Positions 1-11,511 of a stretch of 64,000 bases of DNA are shown here, piece by piece. The stretch is from the NCBI GenBank assembly GCA_964036045.1, contig OZ038382.1, forward strand, positions 142,674,961 to 142,738,960, read 5' to 3'. The stretch comes from Eutreptiella sp. 'Long Island Sound 2002'. Its lineage: Eukaryota > Euglenozoa > Euglenophyceae > Eutreptiales > Eutreptiaceae. How positions within the stretch are numbered: position 1 is the stretch's first letter; each line of letters begins with the position of its first letter. The position numbers and the translations under genes were made by a program. Below the pieces are notes generated by a model. The model saw only the letters and a list, made by a program, of their open reading frames with translations. It was not told the DNA's origin and did not search any database.

Positions 1-19
1 GCGCGCCAAGGTCACCAAG

Positions 20-2704
20 ATGCTCTGGGATATCGCCGGCCCGCACGGAATATGCCCCGAGGTGCACTACCCCGTCCCGGAGTTCGCAACCCTGGCGGGA
101 GGCGACTGGGTCCGCCGCATACCCCGGGCCCTGGCCGCCCTGGGAGTGGGGCTCTACAACCTTATCGCGTGCCCCAGGGCGCCCCGGGTCCAACTACAGT
201 CGCGACCGGGCAACGTCGTCACGCTGCGCACCGCCAAGCTAAGACACCGCGACACGTGCCGCCTGACGGTGCCGCACACGACGCCGTGGCATGGGCACCA
301 CGGGCCACACCACCACTTCCCCGACAACGACGACCCGTGGCCGACGGCGGTGCGGGAATGCCTCAGCCAGTGCGCCGATGAACACCTCCACTATTGCCGC
401 CGCGAACAGGAGCCAGCCAACCACCCCGGATGGTGCAACGCTTTGGCCCACCTCTTCCACACCACCGGCACCCGGGACCCCCGCCTCAGACTCGTCCACC
501 CCACGAGGGCTAAGCAGGACGCCCACACTGGCCCACGGGTGACCCCAGACGGCCTGCACCTTCACGTCGGGGGCTACCGCCGTCGGGGCAGCCTATCCCC
601 CCCCACGCAGGGGGCGGCATACCACCCACCGGCGGCCCTCCTGTACATCCTCCGCGATGTACTCGCGGAAGGCGAGCACCAAGGGCCTAACGCGGATGTG
701 GCTTGGCCCGAGCCCCTGTGCCCACAGCCCCACGCGCCGACGCCGGTGTGGTTGGTAACCACGGACGACTCATGCGCCCGAGCGACGGAGCAAGCGCAGC
801 TCCAGACCGAGTAGGTGATAGTGCAGGTGGGGGCAGGCCAGCCCAGGCCCTGTGGACTCCCCCGCGGCACCGCCCTGCTGGTAGCTACTGAGGTGCCGCA
901 CGACCCACACATGGCAGTGCACGCGCTGCAGGACCAACCGGAGGACACGGGTCACCTGGTGGTGCACCAGCGCGGAGGCCCGCCGTGGCTCGGGGAGCAT
1001 GTGACGGCACTCCAGTCCTCGGCAAGCACGGTCGCTGGAGCAGAGATCTAACTGCACGACCACCCGGCGGTCCGCCCCGGCGACACCGGGGCGCTGAGCG
1101 GGGACCAACTGACCCCCGGCCACCCCGACGTCCGGTGGCACTCCGCCGACCTCAACGCGGGGTGGCTCAGCCCCACCGGGTACTACTGGATCCCGGAGGC
1201 CTGGGGCCACACCTCCTCCCATGCGTCGGGGGGCGGACCCTGCAAGCACGCCACCAGCGTCGCTCTCGCCGCCGACCTCACCCACACGTGGGCGGTGGCC
1301 ATCTCGGGCACGGTGCCCGACGGGGAGGGGGTGGAGGCCTCCCTCCCCCTACAATACGGCGCCCACCGGCCATGGGTCCATACGGTGGACGCCGAAGTCA
1401 TCCTCCACCTCCTGCGACACGAGGATCGCGAGCGGACCACGGGGGTCCCCGCGGGCGCGGCGAAGGTAGTCAACCAGATGCCCCTACGATGGCTCTGGGG
1501 CGGCCTGCGCGCGCGGGGACAACACGCCGGGCACCCGTTCTGGTATGTTCGAGCCACCTCACACCATAGCGACACCCTACTGCACAAGGTGGACTGGGCG
1601 GCGTCCCAGGACACCGTCCTGCAGAACACGCCCCCGGGCCCCAGCCACGCCCAAATCATCGTCGCCGGTCATGACGGCCACCTCAACCTACGGCCCCCCA
1701 CGATGCGGACGCTCGGCAAGATCGCGCAGCGAGCACAGACGGACCATGCGCTGACGCAACGAGGACACACACCTCTGGGCGCCGCCCTCGCCACGGCCTA
1801 TGTCCACGCCCGAGACCTCACCACGACGGCCACCAACCACCGGGCGCTGCGGGCCAGGGACGGCCACACGCCGGTGCAATGCAGGCTCCGCGTCCAGAAG
1901 GAGCGGCTCTCCGGCGTCGCCGTTCTCCCACAGCCGTGCCTCCTCCGCGGCGGCCCGGAGGAGACCCCGGTGCACATGCACGTGGGGTGCGCCCAATCGC
2001 GGATCCTCTGGTCCCACTACCGGCTGGCGGTGCAAGAGGCAGCCCACCAGCCTCCGCCCGTGGACAAAGCCCTGTGGGTGGCCTCGTGGCACTCCACGGG
2101 CGCCACGTGGACGGAAGTCTTCTGCTCTGGGCTGGTGCCCGAGGAGGCGGAGGCGCAGCTCCTCACCATAGCCCGCTACGACCCGCCGGGAGGGACCTCC
2201 GTGGACGACTTCCTCCACCACATGCTCCGGCTAGGGGATTTCGCATGGGAGCTTCGCAACCACCAGCTGGAGCAACTCCTCCGCGAGCCCCTAAGCGCAG
2301 CGGCCTGGGTGCACCAATGGCTCACCGCGGCAGAGGGCAACTGCCCCCTCCCTCCCCCGCGCCCTGACAAGGGCTTCGTGGCCTCCCTCCGTGTCGTGAA
2401 TGGCACTCTGGAGTGCCCGCCACAAGAGGACCCCCAGCCGTACCAGGACCTGCCGGGGAGTTTCTCGAAGCACCTGCAAGACGCCCTCTTCCCACAGTGG
2501 ATCATCGGGCGCGGCTCCATGACCCCATGGGAGGCACGTATAGTGGGCGAGGAGTGTGCGCGCTTTTGGGGCTGGTGGTGCGCCGCCACGCGCGCCCCGG
2601 AGACCCCTGCGCAACGGTATGCCGCCATCTCGCTCGAAAGGTGCCGGCCGCACACCCAACCGAGGCCCACAATGGTCCGCGGGGCGGGCCCCGACCACCC
2701 GTGA
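20..2704 (+). pseudogene. LINE-like ORF2 C-terminal remnant (RNase H and zinc finger)
   Basis: One frame runs through this region, broken only by TAG at 812-814 and TAA at 1049-1051. The middle resembles a retroelement RNase H domain: a TVDAEV segment near 1388 sits where an active-site Asp is expected, and YVRATSHHSD followed by KVDWA (1544-1600) resembles the closing His/Asp helix. At 1937-1990 the pattern C-x3-GGPEETPVHMHVGC matches the zinc finger that ends many LINE ORF2 proteins. The second Cys of the first pair is replaced (CLLR where CxxC is expected). The upstream reverse transcriptase is outside the window. The element is probably dead. The family is inferred from domain order and not from a database match. 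Confidence 0.5.
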
Positions 2705-5700
2705 AATGCGGCGACGATGGAATGGCTGCAAGCGGCCCCGGAGCCACAAACAGGGTGAGATGGGGACGTGTCCTCGCTCATTCGAGCGCCCGTCCCCCCC
2801 CCGCATCGTCCTTCACACCGCTAACGTGCTCCGAGCCACGGAGATACACACATGGGGACGCGACGCGCCCACCATCCGATGGCATCCCCCGGAGGACGGA
2901 GCCGCCCGCCTCGCCGTGGCGCACTTCAAAACTTGGGGGCCTGTGTACGACGACGCCCTGTCCCGGCTGGACGACACCCAGGGGCCTTTACTCCTCATGC
3001 TCCCCACCGTCCTTGCAGCCGCGCTGCGCCAGGAGCTGGACAGCTGCGACAGGCTGCGAGTGGAGTGGGAGGCAGTCGCGGACGACAACCTGCTGGCCCT
3101 CCTCCACCAGGGCGCCGCGGACGAGTGCCAGGGGGACATGCTGGCGCCCCACCTAACTGGGCGCCACGTGCATATGGCAACCCCCCCCCGGGGGCGCCCC
3201 CGCCCGGCGTGGGAGGACCTCATCGCCGCCTTCCACGACCACAGGATTCCCCCCAACAACACGTGGCGGGAGGTCCAGCAGAAGACGCTCGGCAGGGACT
3301 ACCGGCGCCGCGTCCGCGCCCGCCTGCTGCAGATCCGGGACCCCCTGTGACGGAGGTGGGACGACCTCTGGCTCCGCGATCTCGGCCCCTGGTCGCCGCC
3401 CTCCCACCTCCCACGCACCTGCGACCTCTGTGGGGAATGCCACACGGTGTCCTCCGCGGAGCCGACAGGCGCCAACAGGTGCGCGCAGTGCACCCAGGTG
3501 GCCGCGTGCCCCTGGCCCGAGCCCCCCGCGGGCCTGCACAGGCGCACGGAGGAGGAGGCTTTGCACCGGCGCATCGGGGGAGCACAAGCCCCCCCACACG
3601 AGCGCGCGGGCCCCGCCGGCGCCGCCCTCCTGTAGATTCACGTGCACCTGCGGGACCCCACGTCCGTCGCGCACCTGTCGCACGTGTTCGCGCCCTGACC
3701 CCCACCCGCCGCCACACTTTGCAGAGCCCGCAGCACCATGCTTCGCGGACGGGGGGACGGGCCAGGGTACGCCAGGGCCCGCCGCCAAGCGCAGGAGGCG
3801 GCCGTTCGGGGCCTAGTAGCGGAGGCGGTGACGGAGGCGCACGAGGCGCACGCTACCGCACGGCGCGACCCAGCGGGCAGTGCGAGGGCTTTCCTCAGTG
3901 AGGCTGCCCTCCCGGCTGTCCGCGCCCTGAACGGAGCAGGGGCCCCTGCGCTACTCCCGGCAATGCACTGGATCGTGAACGCCGTCCAGCCGGGGCTCAT
4001 CAGCCCGGAGGCGGCCCTCTACGGGCACTGGATGAAGTGGCGCGAGTCCAACCGGTCAGGCCGGCCCCTGTTCATGGGGGACACCCTGCAACTGACGCGC
4101 ACGGGGTCTGCCATGTCCCTCCGCAGCAGCGCCGCAGCCCTGCTGCACACCCTCAGGACGCGCTGCCCCGGGGACACGGCCCTGTACCTGAACCAGGCGC
4201 GGGCCACATACCCGGGGGGAGTTCCCGAGTTGGACGCGGCGCTCCACCTTCTACACCCACCGGACGAGGACCTGGAGGTGGACGAAGTCATGGTATTCGT
4301 GGAAGGCGCGGATGAGGCGCCCACCCGCCCCCGATCGACCAACCCGGTGTACCACGGCCGACCCCCCCGTACGCCGTCATGTGCGAGGCGTTCCCCAGGG
4401 TGCCCACCTGGTGCCCCGCCCTCCCGCCGGCGACGCACGCACCCCGCGGCTGGGCCAACCTGAACCTGTCCTTCCCCCTCTCGACGACCAGGGGCGCCCA
4501 CCACAGGGGGGAATGACCTCTGGCAAGAGCGCCTGGGCACCCCCCTGCTCCTCCTCGTCGTCGCGACCCGGGGGGACCCAGAGCGGGTCTCGGGGATCAC
4601 CCCCGACCACCTGTACGGGGCAGCGCCCGTACCCCGCCCCCCCCTCCCAGCGCCCGCGGCGCGGGACGGGGTACACACCTTCCTGCGAACACAGGAGGTC
4701 ACCGCCGTTACGGGGGTCCACCTAGTGCGGCTCCCCCCGGCACCACCCGACGACCCCCGGGGGCCCAGGGCCCTGAGCCCCGCCCCAAAATGGGAGCTGT
4801 GGCGCGACCTGTGGGCCGCGTGGTTCCCGCGCCTTCCCTCCCAGTGCCGATGGATGGCCACCGGCCCCCGCCCCCACGGGGCTGACGCCACCACAAGGCC
4901 CACCTGCTCCCCCCCTCCCCCCCGCGGAGCACTGCACAGCACTGCCCAGGGCACAACACAGATACACCGGGAGGTGGTGGGAAGGGCAAACCTGCCACCA
5001 CGCATGCCCACCAGGACAACAGAGATGTCGGACTCCGATGGCTGCCCCCAGCGGGATGACCGCGACCACCGCCGGTCCCAGTCCGGCTCCCCCGTCTCCC
5101 CGGAATGTGCGGGGGAGACCCTCGCTGAGCGCGAGGAGCGGAGGCTGGCGGAGGCAGCGGTGCCGGTCGGTCTGCCGGCTGGGCAGCCCCGGGCAGCCTC
5201 CGCCGACAGCGGGCCGTTGACCCAGGGGCCTGCGCCAGCCGAGGAGACCGCCCCCGCCGCCCAGGCAGCAAGCCCTGCCGCCCCGCCCCAGGAGGGGGCC
5301 CCAGGCGCACAGGGGGCTGAGACCGCGGCCCCAGCAAGCCGCGCCGCGGCCCCAACCGCGGCCCCCGGCGCGCCGCCAGAGCGGGCAGTGGCCCCGGCGC
5401 AGGCCCCGGGCGCCTCGCCGGGGGCTACCGCGGCCACAGAGGAGGACGGGGAGAGTGCACACGGAGTTGAGACCGCGGCCCCAGCGAGCCGCGCCACCGC
5501 CTCGGCCGGCCACGCCACGGCCCCCGGCACGCCGCGGGCGCGGAGGACGGACCCCACGCGGGCCCCGGGCGCCTCGCCGGGGGCCGCCACAGCAGCAGCA
5601 GTGGGCAGGGAGGGCGCGAAGAACCGCGCCCACGCCAGCCCCACCCACACCCACACAAGCCCCCCCAAGCCGTTCCCCCCCAAGCCCTTCCCCACGGGGC

Positions 5701-6053
5701 GGACGCGGCACGTCCGCCCCCCGGCGCCGGAGCGTTCGCTGCCGGGCGTCACGCTGCCGCAGCTGCAGAGGCAGCAGGACGCCCGGCGCGTGATCCGGGA
5801 GGGGGGGGACAGCGCGCAGGCGGGGCAGGGTGCCAGCCACGGGAGCGCGGAGCGGGGGACAGGAGGCGACAGGGGGAGTGCCCAGGGACACACGCAGGGG
5901 GCGGGCCAGGGCACACGCGGCAAGGAGCGAGGGCGAAAACGTGGGCAAGGCGCCGAGGCCAGCGGCAGCGGAGGGGGACAGAGCGCGGGCAGCGGACGGC
6001 GCGACGCGGGGCAAGGAGCCGGGAAGGGGCCAGGGCACGGGAAGGACGTGTAG
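2556..6053 (+). pseudogene. Long low-complexity frame next to the LINE remnant
   Basis: A second frame stays open from 2556 to 6053 except for TGA at 3348, TAG at 3633, TGA near 3699 and TGA at 4461. It overlaps the end of the preceding frame by about 150 bases. At 3400-3510 it has paired cysteines (CDLCGECH, then CAQC about 16 residues on), which could be a zinc finger. From about 5000 it becomes rich in Ala, Pro and Thr. From 5800 it becomes a Gly/Arg/Gln-rich tail. I do not recognise the protein. It could be a C-terminal extension of the LINE or the gag-like protein of another element. The extreme GC content keeps all frames open, so real coding is uncertain. Confidence 0.3.
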
Positions 6054-7601
6054 GGGCGCGAACAAGGCGCCAAGGCGGGCGGCCACGGAGCGCATGGAGC
6101 GGACCGAGGAGCAGTTGGCGAGCGTGGGCGCAACCAAGGGCATGGGCGCGGGCACGGGAAGGGCACGGGCGCCGGCAGTGCAGGCCAGGGCGCGGGTGAC
6201 AGGGAGCGGGACCCACGGCACGGACAGGGGGACAGAGGCGTGGGGGCCGGGAAGGGACCAAAGGGCGAGGGCAAGGGCGGCGTGGGCCTCCGGGGACAGC
6301 CAGGACGGAGCTTGGGAGCCCTGGGGGGAGGGCGGAGCGAAGGGAGGGGGCCGGAGGGCGGGGCGCCCCCACAGCAGGACGTGCAGCCGGTTCGGTGCAT
6401 CCCCCCCGGCATCGAACAAATGCCGGCGCACCACACCCACCACCACCACCACCACCAAGCCCACCTCTACAACATCGACCCCGACGCCGGAGACCTCATC
6501 CCCCCCGAACCCCCCCGACCCCAGCACCAGCCAGCCCCCCCCGCGCCGAGGGCGGAACCGGCGCGGATGGCCCCTGCCTCGGCGGTGGGGGGGCGGGGCG
6601 TGGCGCCGGCGCCGCAGGCACAGGGGCCGCAGGGAGAGCCGGCGCAAGGGGCAGGGGGGGCCCAGCCCTGGGATCGGGACTGGGGCACGGTCCCGGACCC
6701 CCTGGGGAATGAGGCCCTCCCCCTGGTGGTGGAGGTGTATGGGTGGTTGAGCTGGGCCAGCTCAGGGACCAGCAGGAGGATGAGGAACCAGCCCTTCGAT
6801 GCCTTGCTCCTCCGGAGAAACGGGGGGAACCGGGAGGTACCCCCGGGGGGTTGCGCGGCCCCGGAGGACCACGAGAGGGTCCTCCAGGCGGTGACTCGGG
6901 CGGCGTGGCCTGACAGAGAGCCGACGTGGCCGGCCTTCCTGGAAGGGGTGGGCGGTGCTCCGCATCACGGATGCGGATGCCAACAACTGGCTCCCCCGGG
7001 CCTTGCCCCACGCCCTCACCCACTGCACTACCGCCGGCGGAACCCGCCACCGCCACAGCCCCAACCCCCACACAAGAGGCGACACAGGTGACGGCCACGC
7101 CCCGTCGGCCAAGAGGATGGGCGCGAGAGAGTGGGAGGGGGACAGTGCCGCGGGACAGCCCCCCCCCGGCGAAGCCGGGCCCCCCGTCCCACGCCCCCCC
7201 CACGGTACAGCGCGACGGGGGGGCGCGCGCCACCTCCAGTGGGATGGGGGACGGGGGCACCGAGCGCGAGGGGGGGCCCACTGCCCCGCAGCCCACTAAC
7301 CGCTGACCGCTGACCCGAACCGCCGCCCCCGGCACTCACCGGCCCTCCCCCCCCCCCCCCCCCCCCGGCCAGCCGGCGCCGCGCGGCGACGGCGAGGGGG
7401 GCAGGGGGCCTGAGCGAGGGCCTGCATGAGGGTCCGGCCCTCAACGGGTAGAGAGGGGCAGGGGAAGAGTGCGCCCCCCCAGTCGACCGCTGGCCCCCCA
7501 GGGCCAGAACCACCAGGCCGCCCCCCCGCGGCCGTCGGGGGGCGGCGTCAGGGGACCAGGGGACTCCCCCCTCTCCCCCCCCGCCCCCAGCCCATGGGTG
7601 G
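6054..7601. other. GC-rich stretch without a recognisable gene
   Basis: Open frames here are short or overlapping and change with strand, as expected for very GC-rich DNA. A (CAC)n run at 6433-6462 would encode polyhistidine. A C-homopolymer of about 20 bases lies at 7347-7366. I see no domain, RNA gene or clear repeat boundary. Confidence 0.5.
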
Positions 7602-7973
7602 ATGGAGGCCAGCCGGAGAGACAGCGGCCCCGCATCCCCCCAGGGGGGCCGCGGCACCCGGGGGGGGGACACCGCAGCCGCGGCAAGCATTCCTGTGCCT
7701 AGTCCGCCGGACGTGCCAGAGCCAAAGGAGAGTGAAAAACCGGTGGTCAAAGAGGAAAAGGTCGAGTCTGCTGGTCCAGGGGTGCAGGAGCACCAGGAGA
7801 GTGGGGAGGACTCGCCTGCAGACCCGGTTGGTCAAGAGGAGATTGAGGAGGTTGGTGGAGCGCTGGAGGGCGAGGAAATGCCTGCATGTAAGCAGGAAGA
7901 TAACGAAGAGGCAGCCCCAGAGGTTGGTGCACCAGTGCCTCACCTGAAAGAAGAGCCACTCTCAAACGACTAA
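7602..7973 (+). CDS. Acidic low-complexity ORF, possible upstream exon
   Basis: An ATG at 7602 opens 123 codons ending in TAA at 7971. The N-terminal part is Gly/Ala/Pro-rich. From about 7700 the composition turns strongly acidic (Glu-rich with PVVKEEK and KEEPLSND), and base composition falls towards that of the next ORF. It is in the same frame as the dioxygenase-like ORF that starts 21 bases later, so the two could be exons of one gene joined by a small intron or a nonsense-separated pair. No domain is recognisable. Confidence 0.3.
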   Translation: MEASRRDSGPASPQGGRGTRGGDTAAAASIPVPSPPDVPEPKESEKPVVKEEKVESAGPGVQEHQESGEDSPADPVGQEEIEEVGGALEGEEMPACKQEDNEEAAPEVGAPVPHLKEEPLSND

Positions 7974-7994
7974 CTTTTCACGTGCCTCAAGGGA

Positions 7995-8472
7995 ATGAGG
8001 GGGTGGCAGTGGCGGGAGCGACATGGAGCACGGTACCGTAGGCAGTTGTGGGGGGCCGTAATGGTGCAGGGGCATCACCGTGTGCAAGTTGCAGTGCAAA
8101 CGAGGAGAGATCCGGACCTGGTCAGGCGCGTGAAGGCACACATCCGAAGTGTACTCCCCCAACTAACCTACACTGCGCTTGCAATGGTCCATGGGCTGGG
8201 CGATCATCCCATGCTTGTACATACGCATCCAGAGGATGACAGTCCCCTTACGGGGAAAATAGCCCTGGGTGATTTTGTGGGGGGGGAACTGTTTACCAGT
8301 GCCCTACTTTGCGCAAATGGGCCTTCTCGTCCTGCATGGATACGTTGGGGGCGTGATTTATTATGGGGACACATTGTGGATCCTCGATATGGGGTCATGT
8401 TGAACGCTCTTAGGCTCCACATGCCTCTGGCGTGGTCTGGACAGCGCATTGTGCTCGTACCGTACACAGGCA
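7995..8472 (+). pseudogene. 2OG-Fe(II)-dioxygenase-like domain gene, 5' part, split by a retrotransposon
   Basis: An ATG at 7995 opens a frame with the pattern of a double-stranded beta-helix dioxygenase of the prolyl-hydroxylase/TET-JBP-like type. VHTHPEDD (residues 75-82) lies where HxD is expected. It is followed by LGDFVGGEL (91-99), then LRLHMPLAWSGQR (139-151) with the distal His142 and Arg151, then VLVPYTG. The metal-binding Asp of HxD is replaced by His78, so activity is doubtful. The frame is interrupted after base 8472 by the gypsy LTR and resumes at 19808. Rejoined, the gene would encode 180 residues. The family call rests on motif order only. Confidence 0.5.
8467..8472. repeat. 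Target-site duplication, left copy (CAGGCA)
   Basis: CAGGCA directly precedes the left LTR. The identical hexamer follows the right LTR at 19802-19807. One base at the edge is ambiguous with the LTR end, so the duplication is 5 or 6 bp. Confidence 0.85.
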
Positions 8473-9260
8473 GAAAAGTTTATAGTGTTTTCAGCACTGT
8501 GTTTTTGCTTCTCCTGCTGCTTGCTGTAGGTGTAGGGTTTCCTGCTGCTTGTTTTGGAAGATGAAAACCTTTGTTTTGCAGAAATAGAGTCAATCCAGGA
8601 TAACCCAAGCCAGAAGTGTGCAAAGAGGAGAAGATCAGGATCAAAGCATGAAGGGCTGCAGTGTAAACAGTGAAAGATGATTGGATATTCACAGAAACTG
8701 CAACTCAGGTCATAAATGAATGCATATTCACAAAGATAGCTGAAATGTTTTTGGAAAAGAGTTAGAAAACTGCCTCAGGATCACTGTCTCTCCATAGTGC
8801 CATCTTAGGAGATGTGCACTCTTTGTTTTGGGTCCCATATGTGCTGAGGTGGCATGGTATGTGGCGATGAGGTCACTGCCATGTCACATGGGATCTTCCT
8901 ACTTAGCTAGGCTGACCGGGAATTGAACCCAGGACCTCTCAAAAAGAGGTGCCTAGCCCCCTAGGGTGCATACCACTAGGGCAGATAAGTATTCATGGAA
9001 AAACATAGATAAATTCATAGGCTCTACTTTGGATATGTCAGTTCTCAGTCAACTCAGGAAAAGATGAATAGCTTCACATTGAAAGGGGATTAAGGGGTCC
9101 ACTCCAAATCCTGATTGGGTGTTTGGTTCCATAGGTCAAAATGTGTTATCACCAGTTTTGGTTGGACCAATACTAAGCTAAAAATGCATGGATGCTCAGT
9201 GCATCTCTAATACAACTAGAGTATGCCGCAAAGCAATGGAAAAGCACTTTTTCTTACTCC
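8473..9260 (-). repeat. 3' LTR of the gypsy element
   Basis: This is a direct repeat of 19016-19801, about 99.6% identical by eye. In element orientation it starts GAGTAAG next to the polypurine tract and ends in CTTTTC at the target duplication. It lacks the usual TG...CA ends. It contains a tRNA-like segment at 8913-8988. No long reading frame is present. Confidence 0.9.
8913..8988 (-). other. tRNA-like (pol III A/B box) segment in the 3' LTR
   Basis: On the minus strand CCTAGTGGTATGCACC resembles a tRNA D-arm/A box. ACCTC-TTTTTGA-GAGGT is a perfect 5-bp anticodon-type stem with a 7-base loop (UUU in anticodon position). CTGGG-TTCAATT-CCCGG is a T-arm with B box GGTTCAATTCC. The acceptor stem does not pair and the variable region is almost absent, so this is not a working tRNA gene. 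It is probably a tRNA-derived SINE fragment captured by the LTR. Confidence 0.55.
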
Positions 9261-9268
9261 CCCCTTGT
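9261..9268 (-). promoter_or_regulatory. Polypurine tract
   Basis: On the minus strand the bases immediately before the 3' LTR read CACAAGGGG and run into the GAG that starts the LTR. This is a short purine tract in the expected plus-strand priming position. Confidence 0.6.
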
Positions 9269-11511
9269 GCTGTGGTGGCCACCACTGTCGCATTTTAGGA
9301 AAAAGGGAATTTTTCTTGGCCTTTCCTTGGTTTCCACATCTTCTTTAAAATACCTACAGTTTCCCTCACACTGAAAAATGGGCGCTCACCATGGCTGGCG
9401 CTCTTTTGCTGCTCTGTTTGTAACATATCCTACAGAAGACTCAGCGCTCATGGCGCTGCCGGGGCTCCTGTGGCTTGGTTGGGTTAGTATGGGAGCATGC
9501 CAAACATGTGCATATGCATCCCTCCCTCCAAGACGCAGCGTCGACACAACCCAAAGGCAAGACACAATATACACACTCGCATGGGTTCTCGTAAACCTGC
9601 TGGCGACCTGTGACCTGTCTTAGGGCGAAGGGAGTCTCAAAAAAAAATTAAATTGCCCCTTGGTGGGGTCTTGGTTCTGCTCAGTCTCTCCAGGCACCTG
9701 CGTTTCGGCCCGAACACGGCCTACTCAGCGAGGCTGCGCGTGGGTATCTGCAGAGGCAGGAATGGGAGAATTATGGACGAATCCACGCAAAAACGAAGCG
9801 ACGACACCAAAATCCGTCAAATGACGGCCTAGAATTTTTCTGAAACGACACACCTGAGCAGAATCCAATTGTGCATCTGAAGCACATTTTTATAGAAATT
9901 ATAGTCATCTCTGGATTTTTTAAATCCAGAAATTCATACGCATAAAATGGCGGCGCGCAGGAGCGGCTCCTAGCGAAGCGCCAGAAAATGGAGAAATAAT
10001 GGAATTATAAACGTATGTCTCACGTAGTCTTGAAAATGACGAGACACACATTGATAAATAAACATACAGATTCCACCCACACTAATAGAAGATTCAAAAA
10101 TTCAAGAATTCGACAATCAATGAAAAAGACTTCAATGAATCAGGTATAAACTACAGGTATGCTCGTCTCGTATGCCGCATACACATTGCTCGTCTCGTGT
10201 CTCCGTGAACGAGCCTTGTAGCAGCGCTAACAAAGATAGAACGCGATAGAGGGATTGATTAGAAAGATTGCAGATGATTGGCGGTCAGATCAGGGTGATT
10301 AGACATACACACAAGTGCATAGCAACGTTCTTCGCATGCGCCCCTCACTTGCTCTCTCTCCCAGCGGTAGGTACGGTGAGTAAGCCCAGGCGGGGCCACC
10401 CCCTGGTGGAGTTCGTGATTGAGGTAGAGATGGGCAGGTGTGCCCAAGATCGTCGTGCATACTCGCGCATGCACACACGCATGAAAGGGTAGGCCACGCG
10501 AAGTGCGCACGGTAAACCTTGTTTAGGCTACCCAGGGGCTCCTTGGTACGTTCTTTACGAGGACCTGAGGAGTCCCTTAACGCTTGCTTGCTTGACAAGG
10601 GTAGCTGGTCTTCCAGCGTGTTTGCGCACAGTGTATTATAGGTCACACTGAGAAGGGTATAATACCTGGAGTGTGGCTTGGTTCCTCCGCCGCAAACGCC
10701 CTTTCATTTGCCTTTGTTTTACAGGTGGGCAGGTAGGGTGATTGGTGCAGCAGCATTTTTTCATGCCCTGCTAAACAAGGGCGCAGATCACACAAACAAG
10801 TAACTCCGCCTCTGCCTGTGGCAGAGCAGGGAGTCCGACTTCATCGACATCTGCGCCGTGCACGCAAGAGCACCTCTTCCCTCCAAGCCCTAGCAGGGGA
10901 AACGCGTTGTGGCGTCCCCTGTTAGGCCACAGTTGCTTAGCAGCGCTGTGTTCTCTTGTCATTTCACAGGAGGGTCGCTAGGACCGACGAGATCTTTGCC
11001 TTCGCAACGCCCAGTAGAGTGTGCGTGTAGGAGTGGTAATCCTGCGTGGGGGCTTGAGCCAGTTGCCCCAGTGCTCGCCCACCAGGATGGTGCCACTGTA
11101 GGGTGTGTAGGACCTGTAGTGCGTGTGTCACTGTCCCACCCGTTTCCTGCAATTTTAGCAGGGTTGGTGGGCTGTGGCAGTGGTTAGGTCAGTGTTTTGG
11201 CCACATAGCAAAACGGCGTTTTCATGCCTTCATAGCTTTTGGCCACCCCTCCCTGTAGTAGACAGATAGATAGGGAAAACAATACCTGGATTAGCACGCT
11301 GGGTATTCCCCCAAGGTTTTGCGCCAGCACAGAAATTGGGCGCTTAGGGGAGGGGAGACCCGGGGCGTACCCCGTGGCATCAATAAGCCAACCCTCCAGG
11401 TTTAGCAAGGGCGCAGACTTGGGTATAATTAGGACACCACTTCTGCGGCTTGCTCTCAGGACCTTAGGAATAGCACACTCACACATACGCTTTAGCAGGT
11501 AAGGGTAAGGT
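9269..11511 (-). other. Long 3' untranslated region of the gypsy element
   Basis: This is 2.25 kb between the pol stop and the polypurine tract. Frames are short, with no recognisable domain on either strand. It is unusually long for a gypsy 3' region. It could hold a lost extra ORF or regulatory sequence, but I see no motif. Confidence 0.6.

Noticed and set aside
4019-6647. Minus-strand frames of 641 and 805 codons
   Set aside because: They are antisense to the plus-strand low-complexity frame. Composition is Pro/Ala/Arg from GC skew, with no domain.
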